64,000 nt of DNA, taken from assembly GCA_029974635.1 (NCBI GenBank), contig JARKQY010000024.1:62001-126000 (forward strand). The letters run 5' to 3'. A program made the translations under genes and the position numbers. Of the stretch, positions 53,924-63,324 are shown piece after piece; position 1 is the first letter of the stretch, and every line of letters starts with the position of its first letter. Source of the stretch: Bacillota bacterium. Lineage in GTDB: Bacteria; Bacillota; UBA4882; UBA8346. The notes beneath the pieces are model-generated. The model saw nothing but the letters and a program-made list of their open reading frames with translations. It was not told the origin of the DNA and did no database searches.

Positions 53924-54241
53924 AGAGCTTTGTATATTGGATACTTGTTTTTTGTATTAAAATTTCTTTAATATTTTTATGATTTATTGTATAATAGATT
54001 TGGAACATAGGTGTAATGATTTTGCAACTTTTTTTCATATTGAAATATAGTAGATTATTAATTTGATGAGTATTGTATTATATAAGTATAACAATAATGA
54101 ATGAAGCATGGTATATTCATTCGAATTAATTTTTTCATATTGAAATAAAGCGGATTAGCACTGTAGCGACTGTTGGGAGGTGGTATAAAGACAGGTTGTT
54201 GCATTGGTAAAAACTGAATGAAGAAAGGAAGGGAAAAGTGG
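53924..54241. other. AT-rich regulatory region before the chitinases, with direct repeat
   Basis: No gene seen. TTTTTCATATTGAAATA plus ten more bases occurs at 54031-54057 and again at 54131-54157, matching at 24 of 27 positions and exactly 100 bases apart. Each copy contains a TTTCATATTGAAA-like dyad. This looks like a paired regulator site controlling the chitinase genes. Confidence 0.55.
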
Positions 54242-55756
54242 ATGAATACTAGAAAAAAACTTATTTTTTTATTGTTAATCGTGATGGTCATTGTTATGGG
54301 AGTTAATCTTCCGGTGGTTCATGCGGTGAGTTTACCCGCCCATGTATTGACGGGATATTGGCATAATTTTGACAACGGCGCCAGGTGTCTTCGCATCAGT
54401 GAGGTGCCTACTTCTTATGATATTATTGCAGTATCATTCGCCGATGCAACTGGTACTCCAGGGGCGGTGAATTTCACCCTGGATTCCGGCTTAGTGGCGA
54501 AGCTCGGCGGTTACACCGAGGCTCAATTCATTGCCGATATCGCAACGGTAAAAGCACGGGGGCAACATGTCATTATCTCCGTGGGCGGGCAAAACGGCAC
54601 TGTGAGTGTGACCAATTCCGCGGCTGCAACGAATTTCGCCAACAGCATCAATAACTTGATGAACAAGTACGGGTTCGAGGGAGTTGACATCGACCTTGAA
54701 AATGGCGTCAATGCTACATATATGGCCCAAGCGTTACGGTCAATCAGGAGCGGTTCCATCATCACCATGGCGCCCCAGACCATTGATATGCAATCCACCG
54801 GCATGGAATACTTTAAATTAGCCCTGAACATCAAGGATATTCTCACCATCTGCAACATGCAATATTATAACTCAGGAACAATGCTCGGATATGACGGCAG
54901 GGTTTATTCCCAGGGAAACGTGGATTTTCTAACGGCGTTAGCGACCATTCAATTAGAAAACGGCTTGCGTCCTGACCAGGTCGGACTTGGACTGCCAGCC
55001 TCAACCTCGGCGGCGGGCGGTGGTTACGTGGCTCCGACTGTAGTTAACCAGGCTCTTGACTGTCTAGCGTACGGTACGGTCGTTGGTTCCTTCAGGCCTC
55101 CCCGGACTTATCCCGCCATCCGCGGCGTGATGACCTGGTCCATCAATTGGGATGCCTCCAACGGTTATAACTTTGCAAACACTGTGAGGCCCAAATTAAA
55201 CTCTCTGCCAACCAGCGGGACGACGCCAACACCGACCAGAAATGCAACCGCGACACCTACTCCAACGAGAACGACGACCCCGACACCTACCCCTCCGGTG
55301 GGTTCAGGAATTGTATTGACCCGCAATGGAAATGTGTTGACTTGGACCGACTCCGCCAATGGCAATGATTATCATGTTTATAAGAACGGTAACTGGATAG
55401 CCTGGACCGGCAATCGCACCTATACAATTAGCGGTGCTGTTTCCGGGGATACCTTCTATGTAACGAATGGCAGCGGCAGTGTACGGAGTAATACGGTTAC
55501 CTATGGAAGCACTGCTACAGCTACTCCGACCAGAGTTGCAACAGCGACTCCAACAAGAACTGTAACCGCAACCCCGACCCCGACCAGGGCTGCAACTCCA
55601 ACTCCAAGCGGTTATCAAGCTTGGGCGCCTAATACTTATTATGCGGCAGGAACTATTGTCACATATGGCGGCCGGAATTATAGTTGCCGGCAGTCGCATA
55701 CTTCCCTTACAGGCTGGGAGCCGCCTAACGTACCCGCTCTCTGGCTGGCGCTTTAA
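54242..55756 (+). CDS. Secreted GH18 chitinase with FN3-like and CBM5/12 modules, copy 1
   Basis: About 504 residues. ATG 54242 is preferred (GGAAGGGAAAAG upstream) over ATG 54218. Signal peptide ~1-27. The TIM barrel has HVIISVGGQNG and the GH18 catalytic motif FEGVDIDLE with Asp149, Asp151 and Glu153, then MAPQTID and MTWSINWD. Two long Thr-Pro linkers flank an FN3-like module (GIVLTRNGNVLTWTDSANGNDYHVYKNG...), and a CBM5/12 chitin-binding domain ends the chain (YQAWAPNTYYAAGTIVTYGGRNYSCRQ...W). It resembles ChiD-type chitinases, with an uncharged AG-type start. Confidence 0.9.
   Translation: MNTRKKLIFLLLIVMVIVMGVNLPVVHAVSLPAHVLTGYWHNFDNGARCLRISEVPTSYDIIAVSFADATGTPGAVNFTLDSGLVAKLGGYTEAQFIADIATVKARGQHVIISVGGQNGTVSVTNSAAATNFANSINNLMNKYGFEGVDIDLENGVNATYMAQALRSIRSGSIITMAPQTIDMQSTGMEYFKLALNIKDILTICNMQYYNSGTMLGYDGRVYSQGNVDFLTALATIQLENGLRPDQVGLGLPASTSAAGGGYVAPTVVNQALDCLAYGTVVGSFRPPRTYPAIRGVMTWSINWDASNGYNFANTVRPKLNSLPTSGTTPTPTRNATATPTPTRTTTPTPTPPVGSGIVLTRNGNVLTWTDSANGNDYHVYKNGNWIAWTGNRTYTISGAVSGDTFYVTNGSGSVRSNTVTYGSTATATPTRVATATPTRTVTATPTPTRAATPTPSGYQAWAPNTYYAAGTIVTYGGRNYSCRQSHTSLTGWEPPNVPALWLAL
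55306..55756 (+). repeat. FN3-linker-CBM5/12 cassette, copy 1
   Basis: The 3' cassette of chitinase 1. It recurs at 57338-57813 with long identical runs and one extra TPTR linker unit in copy 2. Near-identity in linkers and synonymous positions indicates recent duplication or gene conversion. Confidence 0.8.
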
Positions 55757-55824
55757 GAAGTCTCTGCCGGCTTGGTAAAGAATATTGAACTGATATAAAA
55801 CAAGCATGAAAGGAGTGGTGAAAC

Positions 55825-57816
55825 ATGCGAAAAGCCCTTAAGTTGATGCTGATTATACTCATAATAAGTCTTGTTGTTTCAATGATATCATTTTCTTCGG
55901 TTTCAGCGGCAGCATACCGGGTCATCGGATATGTTTACGGTTCGCCGTATGGTATTCAAGCCAGTAAATTGACCCATATCAATTATGCTTTCGCCTCTAT
56001 TCAAAATGGACAGGTTTATGTGGCCAACACCGGAGATTTAGCCGCTTTGGTGGCCTTGAAGAGCCAAAATCCCGACTTGAAGGTGATTCTTTCAGTTGGC
56101 GGATGGGGAGCGGAAGGATTCTCCGATGCGGCGTTAACCGATTCCTCCCGTACCAGTTTTGCCAATAGTTGTCTTGCAGTTATCAATGCCAATCGTTTGG
56201 ATGGAATCGATCTTGACTGGGAATATCCGGTAAACGGCGGCTGGGGCATGATTAAGTGCCGGCCGGAAGACAAACAAAATTTTACCCTATTGCTGCAAAA
56301 AATTCGTAATACCATCGGCAGCGGTAAACTTTTGACCATAGCCACCGGCGCTAGTCAAGAATACGCCAACAATACTGAACTGAGTCAAATTGCCGGTATT
56401 TGTGATTTCATCAATATCATGACTTACGATTTCGGCGCTTATCGTCATAATGCCAACCTCTATGAATCAAGTTTGTTTTCTTCTACGGGTATCAGTGGGG
56501 ATCTGGCAGTCCGGATCCATCGGAACAACGGGGTTCCGGCTAGTAAGATAAACTTGGGGATACCTTTTTACGGCAGATATGGTAGTCAGTGGCCGACTTA
56601 TGCTGAATTGGTCGCCAGTTATATCAACAAAAATGGTTGGACCCGTTATTGGGACGCTACTGCAAGGACTTCCTACCTGCAAAACTCCAGCGGTGGATTT
56701 ATTACATATGATGATCCCGAAACCATCGGTTACAAAACAAGTTATATTAAAGCCAATGCGCTGGGCGGAGCGATGTTTTGGCAATATGCCCAGGATAACA
56801 ATGGAGAGTTGTTAAATGCCGTATGGAACGGACTCAACGGCGGAAGCAATACTCCGACGCCTACTCCGACGAGAGCGGCGACTCCTACACCAACCTCTGC
56901 GGCCAAAGTAATACCGGGCCAGATCGAGGCGGAAAACTATAACGCCATGTCCGGTATTGACACGGAAGCTACCGGAGACACCGGCGGCGGATTGAATGTC
57001 GGCTGGATCGACCTCAATGACTGGATGGACTACAATGTCAATGTTCAGGCATCCGGAAACTACCGGATCGATTACCGGGTAGCCAGTACGGGTAGCGGCG
57101 GAAGAGTGGATTTCAGAATCGGCGGGACTACCCTGGCGTCAACCGCCATACCCAACACCGGGGGCTGGCAGGTTTGGACTACGGTATCGGCCAATGTCAG
57201 CTTGAACGCCGGCAGTCAAACCATCCGGTTATTTGCTAGCGGCGGCGGCTGGAATATTAACTGGTTCTTAGCTGCAGTCATAGGGGCCACTCCGACCCCG
57301 ACCAGAACAGCAACCGCGACACCTACCCCTCCGGCGGGCTCGGGAATTGTATTGACCCTCAATGGAAATGTGTTAACTTGGACTGACTCCGCGAGCGGCA
57401 ATGATTATCATGTTTATAAGAACAGCAACTGGTTAGCCTGGACCGGCAATCGCACCTATACAATTAGCGGCGCTGTTTCCGGGGATACCTTCTATGTAAC
57501 GAATGGCAGCGGCAGTGTACGGAGTAATACGGTTATCTATGGAAGCACTGCTACAGCTACTCCGACTAGGGCTGCAACTGCAACACCGACCAGGGTGGCG
57601 ACAGCGACTCCAACAAGAACCGTAACCGCAACTCCGACCCCGACCAGGGCTGCAACTCCAACTCCAAGCGGTTATCAAGCTTGGGCGCCTAATACTTATT
57701 ATGCGGCAGGGACTATTGTAACTTATGGCGGCTTGAATTATAGTTGCCGGCAGCCTCATACTTCCATCGTGAGTTGGGAGCCGCCAAACGTACCTGCACT
57801 TTGGTTGCAATTATAA
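55825..57816 (+). CDS. Secreted GH18 chitinase with CBM6, FN3-like and CBM5/12 modules, copy 2
   Basis: A 663-residue exported enzyme starting at ATG 55825 (AAAGGAG upstream), 68 bases after copy 1. Signal peptide ~1-29. Catalytic motif LDGIDLDWEYP with Asp129, Asp131 and Glu133; MTYDFGAYR and GAMFWQYAQDN complete the (beta/alpha)8 site, and a small insertion domain suggests a ChiA-like cleft. Then a Thr-Pro linker, a CBM6 (~370-490), an FN3-like module and CBM5/12. Its last ~475 bases are nearly identical to the end of copy 1, while the barrels differ. Confidence 0.92.
   Translation: MRKALKLMLIILIISLVVSMISFSSVSAAAYRVIGYVYGSPYGIQASKLTHINYAFASIQNGQVYVANTGDLAALVALKSQNPDLKVILSVGGWGAEGFSDAALTDSSRTSFANSCLAVINANRLDGIDLDWEYPVNGGWGMIKCRPEDKQNFTLLLQKIRNTIGSGKLLTIATGASQEYANNTELSQIAGICDFINIMTYDFGAYRHNANLYESSLFSSTGISGDLAVRIHRNNGVPASKINLGIPFYGRYGSQWPTYAELVASYINKNGWTRYWDATARTSYLQNSSGGFITYDDPETIGYKTSYIKANALGGAMFWQYAQDNNGELLNAVWNGLNGGSNTPTPTPTRAATPTPTSAAKVIPGQIEAENYNAMSGIDTEATGDTGGGLNVGWIDLNDWMDYNVNVQASGNYRIDYRVASTGSGGRVDFRIGGTTLASTAIPNTGGWQVWTTVSANVSLNAGSQTIRLFASGGGWNINWFLAAVIGATPTPTRTATATPTPPAGSGIVLTLNGNVLTWTDSASGNDYHVYKNSNWLAWTGNRTYTISGAVSGDTFYVTNGSGSVRSNTVIYGSTATATPTRAATATPTRVATATPTRTVTATPTPTRAATPTPSGYQAWAPNTYYAAGTIVTYGGLNYSCRQPHTSIVSWEPPNVPALWLQL
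57338..57813 (+). repeat. FN3-linker-CBM5/12 cassette, copy 2
   Basis: The 3' cassette of chitinase 2, partner of 55306-55756. Differences include DSANGND to DSASGND, GRNYS to GLNYS, and a longer ATPTR linker. Confidence 0.8.
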
Positions 57817-57852
57817 AAGCTTACTCGACATCCCCCTTATAACTCCTTCGTG

Positions 57853-57888
57853 AAAAGACTCCGGTTAATAAAAACCGGAGTCTTTTCT
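57853..57888 (+). terminator. Rho-independent terminator
   Basis: Fourteen-pair perfect stem AAAAGACTCCGGTT / AACCGGAGTCTTTT with loop AATAAA and a TTTTCT tail. It works in either direction and separates the chitinases from the core operon. 57889-58129 holds only a TATAAT (57996-58001) with a weak -35; CATATTAT just before it could be a sigma-E-type -10. Confidence 0.85.
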
Positions 57889-58129
57889 AGTATGCCGCCA
57901 GATAACATATTTGAACTAAGTGATTTCATCATAAATTTATTTTTGATTCTCCTTGCGGAAGGATAGCCACTTTCTAAGATTAAAAAAGTCCATATTATAA
58001 TGAAGACCAACATATAATTGAAGCATTTATGGCATTTAGATAGATATATTTAACCACCGGAATAGTAAATCAATGCCTCCGGTTATAAATCTCCCGACTG
58101 GCTGCATAAAACTTATAGGAGGGATTTTT

Positions 58130-58417
58130 TTGTCATTTCAAAAAAAGGCGCCGTTAAGTCATAAATTAGCCCGGTTATTTGATTTACCCCTGGATACGAT
58201 GATCGATTGGCCGCGAATTATTTTAAGCGGCAATAAAAATGTTTCTATCCAGAATCACCGCGGCATTATTGAATATGACCAATCAGTGGCCCGGATTGGC
58301 ACTAAAATGGGCGAACTATTGATTACCGGAGATGGTCTGGTTTTAGTTTGTGCGTTAAAAGAAGAAATCGTGGTGGAAGGCAGAATTTGCAATATTGAAC
58401 TCGTCGATTGGAGGTAA
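58130..58417 (+). CDS. yqfC: Sporulation protein YqfC
   Basis: A 95-residue protein. TTG 58130 is preferred: AGGAGGG lies 6 bases before, and the resulting length equals that of YqfC; the open frame extends to 58073 without a site. The sequence has ARLFDLPLDTMIDWPRIILSGNKNVSIQNHRGIIEY, the YabP/YqfC beta-rich fold. The family is expressed in the mother cell under sigma-E and is needed for full sporulation in Bacillus. It lies directly before yqfD, the universal order in spore formers. Confidence 0.9.
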   Translation: MSFQKKAPLSHKLARLFDLPLDTMIDWPRIILSGNKNVSIQNHRGIIEYDQSVARIGTKMGELLITGDGLVLVCALKEEIVVEGRICNIELVDWR

Positions 58418-58423
58418 AGACTG

Positions 58424-59650
58424 TTGCACTTTAACCGTTTGATATCTTTTCTCACCGGCTATCTGGTTATTTTAATCCGTGGAGCCCATTTGGAAAAAAT
58501 AATAAATCTCATGGCTACCTCCGGTTTGTATGTTTGGGATATCCGGCGTCTGGAACCCCAAACATTGGAGGTTAAAATACGGGCTCATGGCTTTAAACGA
58601 CTGCGGGAAATGATTCATCGTACCGGCTTACATGCGATGATCGTTTCCAAAAGGGGATGGCCGTTTATATGGCGGGATATCAACCGGCGTAAAATATTTC
58701 TGTTGGGAGCGGTAGCTTTTACAAGCGTTTTATTTTACCTGTCATCGTTCGTATTTTTTATTAATGTAGACGGGTTCACCGGCCATGAAAAAGAAAGACT
58801 GCTGAATGCATTGGCCCGGAAGGGGTTGAAACCCGGAGTTACACGCCGGCAAATACTGGAGCGGAAAAATTTAATTGAGCGGGAGATTATGGTGGATACT
58901 CCCAATGCCGTTTGGCTGGGGATTACCATCCGGGGTATCGTTGCCGAAATAAAAGTGGTCAAGCGTAAAAATACCCCTCACCTGATAAAAGCTTGCGATA
59001 TCGTAGCCGGGCGGAGTGGTGTTATTACTAAATTAATCACCATTCGCGGTATCCCTGTCGTCAAGGAAGGCGACTCGGTAGCCCGCGGGGATCTATTAAT
59101 CAGCGGTTCAATCTGGTATAATGATCCCCAAGCGAACAATTTAATCAGCCGGGAGGTTCCGGCTAACGGAATAGTTGAAGCCAGAGTGTGGTATGATTTG
59201 AATGTCAGTGAGCCCAAAATAGTCTGGCGGCCGGAATTTTTACCATCAGTCCGCAGGGAGTACAAATTGCGTTGGGGTCCGAAGTTATGGACATTGTTCG
59301 GTTGGGGTGAGAAAAAGGACGGCAATTATTCTCTGATCCGGCAGCGGAAGCGGATCTTTCAAGGGAGGAATCCAATCGCAATTGTAGAATTAATAAAGGA
59401 TAATTGGCAGGAAGTAAACTGGCGTCGAGTGCGGTTATCGGATAGTGAAGTTAGAAAAGCTGCCGTCCGCAGTATAAATGAAAAAATACGCGATTTCGGT
59501 CTTCAAAAGCATGTTTCCAAAGCAATGGCCTGGAGGGAAGAGGATAATTTTCTTAAACTGATGGTAACATTGGAAACCACTCAGGATATTGCCACAGTTA
59601 AGTTGCGCCCAGAGCGCGGTGGAAAGGAGCACCACGAAATTATTGAATGA
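58424..59650 (+). CDS. yqfD: Sporulation protein YqfD
   Basis: A 408-residue membrane protein from TTG 58424 with GGAGG 9 bases upstream, 6 bases after yqfC. One membrane helix near residues 90-108 (IFLLGAVAFTSVLFYLSSFVFFI), preceded by a cytoplasmic domain and followed by a ~295-residue extracytoplasmic region with FTGHEKERLLNALARKGLKPGVTR and GRSGVITKLITIRGIPVVKEGDSVARGDLLISG (a hybrid/biotinyl-like motif). It is required in sporulation at the engulfment/cortex stage. The length and order match the family. Confidence 0.9.
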   Translation: MHFNRLISFLTGYLVILIRGAHLEKIINLMATSGLYVWDIRRLEPQTLEVKIRAHGFKRLREMIHRTGLHAMIVSKRGWPFIWRDINRRKIFLLGAVAFTSVLFYLSSFVFFINVDGFTGHEKERLLNALARKGLKPGVTRRQILERKNLIEREIMVDTPNAVWLGITIRGIVAEIKVVKRKNTPHLIKACDIVAGRSGVITKLITIRGIPVVKEGDSVARGDLLISGSIWYNDPQANNLISREVPANGIVEARVWYDLNVSEPKIVWRPEFLPSVRREYKLRWGPKLWTLFGWGEKKDGNYSLIRQRKRIFQGRNPIAIVELIKDNWQEVNWRRVRLSDSEVRKAAVRSINEKIRDFGLQKHVSKAMAWREEDNFLKLMVTLETTQDIATVKLRPERGGKEHHEIIE

Positions 59651-60641
59651 TAATCACAAGGAAATAAAACTGGAAATCGAACCCCGAATTGCCCAGCAAT
59701 TGGTAGGGAACCTCGGTGAAAATCTGCATGAAATCGAGGAAGGACTTGGAATCTCCATCTATTCGCGGGGAAACGAAATGGTAATTTCAGGGGAAGATAT
59801 CAATGTTGACCGCGGCGTTTCAGTGATTGAAACCATTAGCAATCAGTTATTACGAGGATACCAACTTACAATTTCGGAAATCGGGTATATGGTTCGACTG
59901 GCCAAAGCCAATGAACTATATAAAGTCAATTCGTTAACCGAGACGATTGTTGCCATCACCGCCCGGGGCAAAAAAATATATCCGCGCACCTTAGGGCAGA
60001 AGCTGTACGTTGATTCCATCAAGCACAACGGACTAACCTTCGGCATTGGGCCGGCCGGTACCGGAAAGACCTATTTAGCGGTAGCGCTGGCCGTGGCCGC
60101 GCTCCAAGCTAAAGAAGTCAGCCGTCTTATTTTAACCCGGCCGGCGGTTGAAGCTGGTGAAAAACTGGGTTTTTTACCAGGAGACTTGCAGGAGAAGGTT
60201 GATCCGTATTTGCGACCGATTTATGATGCCCTTTATGATGTTATGGGAGTGGATTTATTCCAAAAAAATTTGGAACGGGGAATTATCGAAATTGCGCCGC
60301 TTGCTTATATGAGAGGCCGGACCCTGGATGATGCGTTTATTATTTTGGACGAAGCTCAAAACACCACTCCGGAGCAAATGATGATGTTTCTCACCCGGAT
60401 GGGCTTCGGTTCAAGGATGGTAGTCACCGGGGATATTACTCAAATTGATTTACCCAAAGGAAGCAGTTCCGGACTAGTCCAGGTTTCCGATATATTTAAG
60501 GATATCCCGAGCATCGCGGTAGTGAGATTGAGTGATCGGGATGTTGTCCGTCATGAACTGGTCCAGTTGATTATTCGAGCTTACGAACGATATCGAAAGT
60601 TAAATGAGAATAAAGGGGTTGGCGATCTTGGAATTGAATGA
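59643..60641 (+). CDS. phoH: PhoH-like ATPase
   Basis: About 332 residues. TTG 59643 is the likely start: it overlaps the yqfD stop and AAAGGAG lies ~14 bases before, a long spacing; further in-frame starts exist back to 59589. A KH-like N-terminal region (~1-110) leads to the P-loop domain with Walker A GIGPAGTGKT and Walker B AFIILDEAQN, followed by VVTGDITQIDLP. The PhoH family are putative RNA-linked ATPases. It lies upstream of ybeY as in most Firmicutes. Confidence 0.93.
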   Translation: MNDNHKEIKLEIEPRIAQQLVGNLGENLHEIEEGLGISIYSRGNEMVISGEDINVDRGVSVIETISNQLLRGYQLTISEIGYMVRLAKANELYKVNSLTETIVAITARGKKIYPRTLGQKLYVDSIKHNGLTFGIGPAGTGKTYLAVALAVAALQAKEVSRLILTRPAVEAGEKLGFLPGDLQEKVDPYLRPIYDALYDVMGVDLFQKNLERGIIEIAPLAYMRGRTLDDAFIILDEAQNTTPEQMMMFLTRMGFGSRMVVTGDITQIDLPKGSSSGLVQVSDIFKDIPSIAVVRLSDRDVVRHELVQLIIRAYERYRKLNENKGVGDLGIE

Positions 60642-62829
60642 CAATCAAGGTTTAAATCCAAACCCTAAAAAAGCCAAAACCTTGAATCCTACAACTTCGG
60701 AAGTAGCGGCCAAAATCATCGATGTTCTTAAACTGCCTTCATTCCGTGAGGTTTTTTTGATCATCTTTTGTTTTGTAATCATCATAATATTATTACAGAT
60801 TAACCTTCCGAACCCATACAATCTCAAAGTTGGACAAGCAAGCAAATCGGATATTACGGCTCCCAAAGATGTTGTCGATCATCAAGCCACTAAATTCGCC
60901 CAGCAAGAAGCCGTTAATCGCGCTTTAGACGCCGCCAAACAGGATTTGGATTATTATATAATCGATAAAGAGGCGGGCAAAGGAGTGGCATTTCGGTTAA
61001 ACCGTTTCTTTGAAATTATGGATCAGGCCAGAAAGCATTATGCGACAACCGGAGTGATTGATGAAGCTGATCTGAGAATATCCAAGTTCCAATCATTTTT
61101 TTATGAATTACCGAACCGTAATTTTCTGCGCCGGATTGTCCTGCTGCCAACCGTGGAATACCAACGTTTAAAGGAATTGTCCCATTCCATTTTGCGCGAC
61201 CTGGAGACCAAACAGAAAATTAATTCAATAAATATCATGAAAATAAAATCCGGGGTACCGGAGTTGATTGACCAATTGAGTCTCACTCCGGAACTCAGCT
61301 CCGTGTTGAAGATCTTGGTGGATATCTCAATTCGTCCGAATACAGCCAGAAATGAAGCAATGTTGGCCCGACTGGAAAAACGGGTCAGTTCCGAAGTGCC
61401 GAAGGTAATTCACCGGCAAGGGGAGTTGCTGATTGCTAAAAATCAGATAGTTACCGAAAATGATTTGGCGATGCTTGAAGATTTGCACTTGATTGTCGAT
61501 CATACCAATCAGGTCCTCGTCTTTTTAAGCTTGGCTTTTTTCGTGATATTATTGATTGGGTTGGCTTGGGTTTATATTTATCAGTACCATCCCGAGCTTT
61601 TTAAGCAGGAAAGGTTATTATACCTGTTGTTGTTGTTAACCTTGTTAGTGGTGGGGATTATCAAGGTGTTGTCACTTATAGACTACCCGGCGATTCCTTA
61701 TCTGGCGCCAGTGAGTTTTGCGGCAATGTTGATCACCATCTTGATTAACCCGCTAATTGCCATGATGATGACGATTATCTTAAGTTTAATCGGTGGAGTC
61801 ATTGTGGAATATAATCTGGCATTAACCATTTTTTACTTGACCAGCGGGGTGGTGGCGGTTCTATCACTTTCAAATTTCCACCGCCAGAGAGATTTGGTTC
61901 GTTCCGGCGTTATATTGATGGTGATCAATGCAATGACGGCCATTGTTTTAAACTTATTGTTCCGGACGAATTTTAATCCCATCGCGGCCATACTCGCCAT
62001 GGTCAACGGATTCCTGTCGGCAGTGCTGGCCATTGGGACCATACCTTTTTTGGAGCATATTTTTAAAATTATCTCACCGATTCGGTTATTGGAATTGGCT
62101 AATCCGGGGAATCCTTTATTACGTAGATTGCAGATTGAAGCTCCGGGAACCTATCAACACAGTATAATGGTAGGTAATCTGGCGGAAGCCGCCGCTGAAA
62201 AAATCGGGGCCGACGCTTTATGGTCACGAGTCGGCTCCTATTATCACGATATTGGCAAGATCAGGCGGCCGTATTTCTTTGTGGAGAATCAATTTGCTCA
62301 GGAAAATCCCCACGAAAAGCTGAATCCTTCGCTAAGTACCTTAATCATTACCTATCATGTCAAAGAAGGCGCTGAAATTGCCCGGGAGCATGGCCTGCCG
62401 GAGAAGTTGATTGATATCATCGAACAGCATCACGGGACGGATCTGGTACGCTATTTTTATATACGGGCAACTGAAAACGCGCAGGGCGAGAAGGAAAATA
62501 TCAATGAAAGGGATTTCCGTTATGAGGGGCCCAAACCGCAAACCAAGGAAGCAGCCCTGGTTATGCTGGCCGACTCGGTAGAAGCGGCGGTAAGGTCTCT
62601 TCCCAAGCCGACGCCATCTAAAATTGAAGCCCTGATCCAAAAGATCATCCGGGAACGTTTGGATGACGGCCAGTTTGATGAATGCAATCTGACCTTAAAA
62701 GATTTGAACCAGATTAAAAACAGTTTTATAAAGGTTTTGGGCGGAATGTTCCATAACCGGATCGAATATCCGGAGGTTGTTTTGAAAGAAATTGAAAGGA
62801 AAAAAACCGGTGCCGATTTTACTAAATAA
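60604..62829 (+). CDS. pgpH: 7TM-HD cyclic-di-AMP phosphodiesterase PgpH (YqfF)
   Basis: A 741-residue membrane enzyme. ATG 60604 overlaps phoH by 38 bases; TTG 60628 (AAAGGGG 9 bases before) is an equally good start. One N-terminal helix (~41-60), a ~250-residue outside 7TM-HDED domain, seven membrane helices (~300-480), then a cytoplasmic HD domain with QHSIMVGNLAEAAAEKIG and YYHDIGKIRRPYFF, and HHGTDLVRYFY. The His and His-Asp metal ligands are conserved. It degrades c-di-AMP to pApA. Confidence 0.93.
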   Translation: MRIKGLAILELNDNQGLNPNPKKAKTLNPTTSEVAAKIIDVLKLPSFREVFLIIFCFVIIIILLQINLPNPYNLKVGQASKSDITAPKDVVDHQATKFAQQEAVNRALDAAKQDLDYYIIDKEAGKGVAFRLNRFFEIMDQARKHYATTGVIDEADLRISKFQSFFYELPNRNFLRRIVLLPTVEYQRLKELSHSILRDLETKQKINSINIMKIKSGVPELIDQLSLTPELSSVLKILVDISIRPNTARNEAMLARLEKRVSSEVPKVIHRQGELLIAKNQIVTENDLAMLEDLHLIVDHTNQVLVFLSLAFFVILLIGLAWVYIYQYHPELFKQERLLYLLLLLTLLVVGIIKVLSLIDYPAIPYLAPVSFAAMLITILINPLIAMMMTIILSLIGGVIVEYNLALTIFYLTSGVVAVLSLSNFHRQRDLVRSGVILMVINAMTAIVLNLLFRTNFNPIAAILAMVNGFLSAVLAIGTIPFLEHIFKIISPIRLLELANPGNPLLRRLQIEAPGTYQHSIMVGNLAEAAAEKIGADALWSRVGSYYHDIGKIRRPYFFVENQFAQENPHEKLNPSLSTLIITYHVKEGAEIAREHGLPEKLIDIIEQHHGTDLVRYFYIRATENAQGEKENINERDFRYEGPKPQTKEAALVMLADSVEAAVRSLPKPTPSKIEALIQKIIRERLDDGQFDECNLTLKDLNQIKNSFIKVLGGMFHNRIEYPEVVLKEIERKKTGADFTK

Positions 62830-63289
62830 CCTGCAACAACAGGAATCGCTTACCAAGTCTCAGCTTGAATTGATCGAGACCGTCGTCGAATACGGCTTGA
62901 GTCAATACCATAAAGAGACGGCTGAGGTAAGTATCATTCTGGTTGATGATGAATATATCCGCTCATTAAACGCCGAATACCGGGGTTTGAATCAGCCCAC
63001 CGATGTTTTATCCTTTGCTATTCAGGAAGATCAACCGGGGACGCCGGTTTTGCACATTAACCCGGAAAATCAGTTTCCGGAACTATTGGGGGATATTTTC
63101 ATCTCAGTCCAACGGGCGGTAGAGCAGGCTGAAAACTACCACCATTCGCTGGAGCGGGAAATTAGTTATCTTGCTGTCCATGGTTTACTGCATCTTTTGG
63201 GGTTTGATCATCAAAGCCCCGACGATACAACCCGTATGCGGACAGCGGAAGAAGAAATATTAAATCATTTTCAGTTAAACCGAATTTAA
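62810..63289 (+). CDS. ybeY: Endoribonuclease YbeY (rRNA maturation factor)
   Basis: About 159 residues. GTG 62810 is preferred (AAAGGA ~9 bases before), overlapping pgpH by 20 bases; a TTG at 62792 is in frame. The metal-binding HGLLHLLGFDH motif has all three His (residues ~122-132), and LNAEYRGLNQPTDVLSF precedes it. YbeY processes the 3' end of 16S rRNA and takes part in ribosome quality control. Typical length and order. Confidence 0.94.
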   Translation: MPILLNNLQQQESLTKSQLELIETVVEYGLSQYHKETAEVSIILVDDEYIRSLNAEYRGLNQPTDVLSFAIQEDQPGTPVLHINPENQFPELLGDIFISVQRAVEQAENYHHSLEREISYLAVHGLLHLLGFDHQSPDDTTRMRTAEEEILNHFQLNRI

Positions 63290-63324
63290 CCGGCCACTAC
63301 ACCGTTTTTATAGGAGGAATTTGC

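Noticed and set aside
55230..57660. ACNCCNACN-type tandem repeats that might be taken for a CRISPR or VNTR array
   Set aside because: They are in-frame Thr-Pro linker codons inside secreted enzymes, with no constant repeat-spacer spacing.
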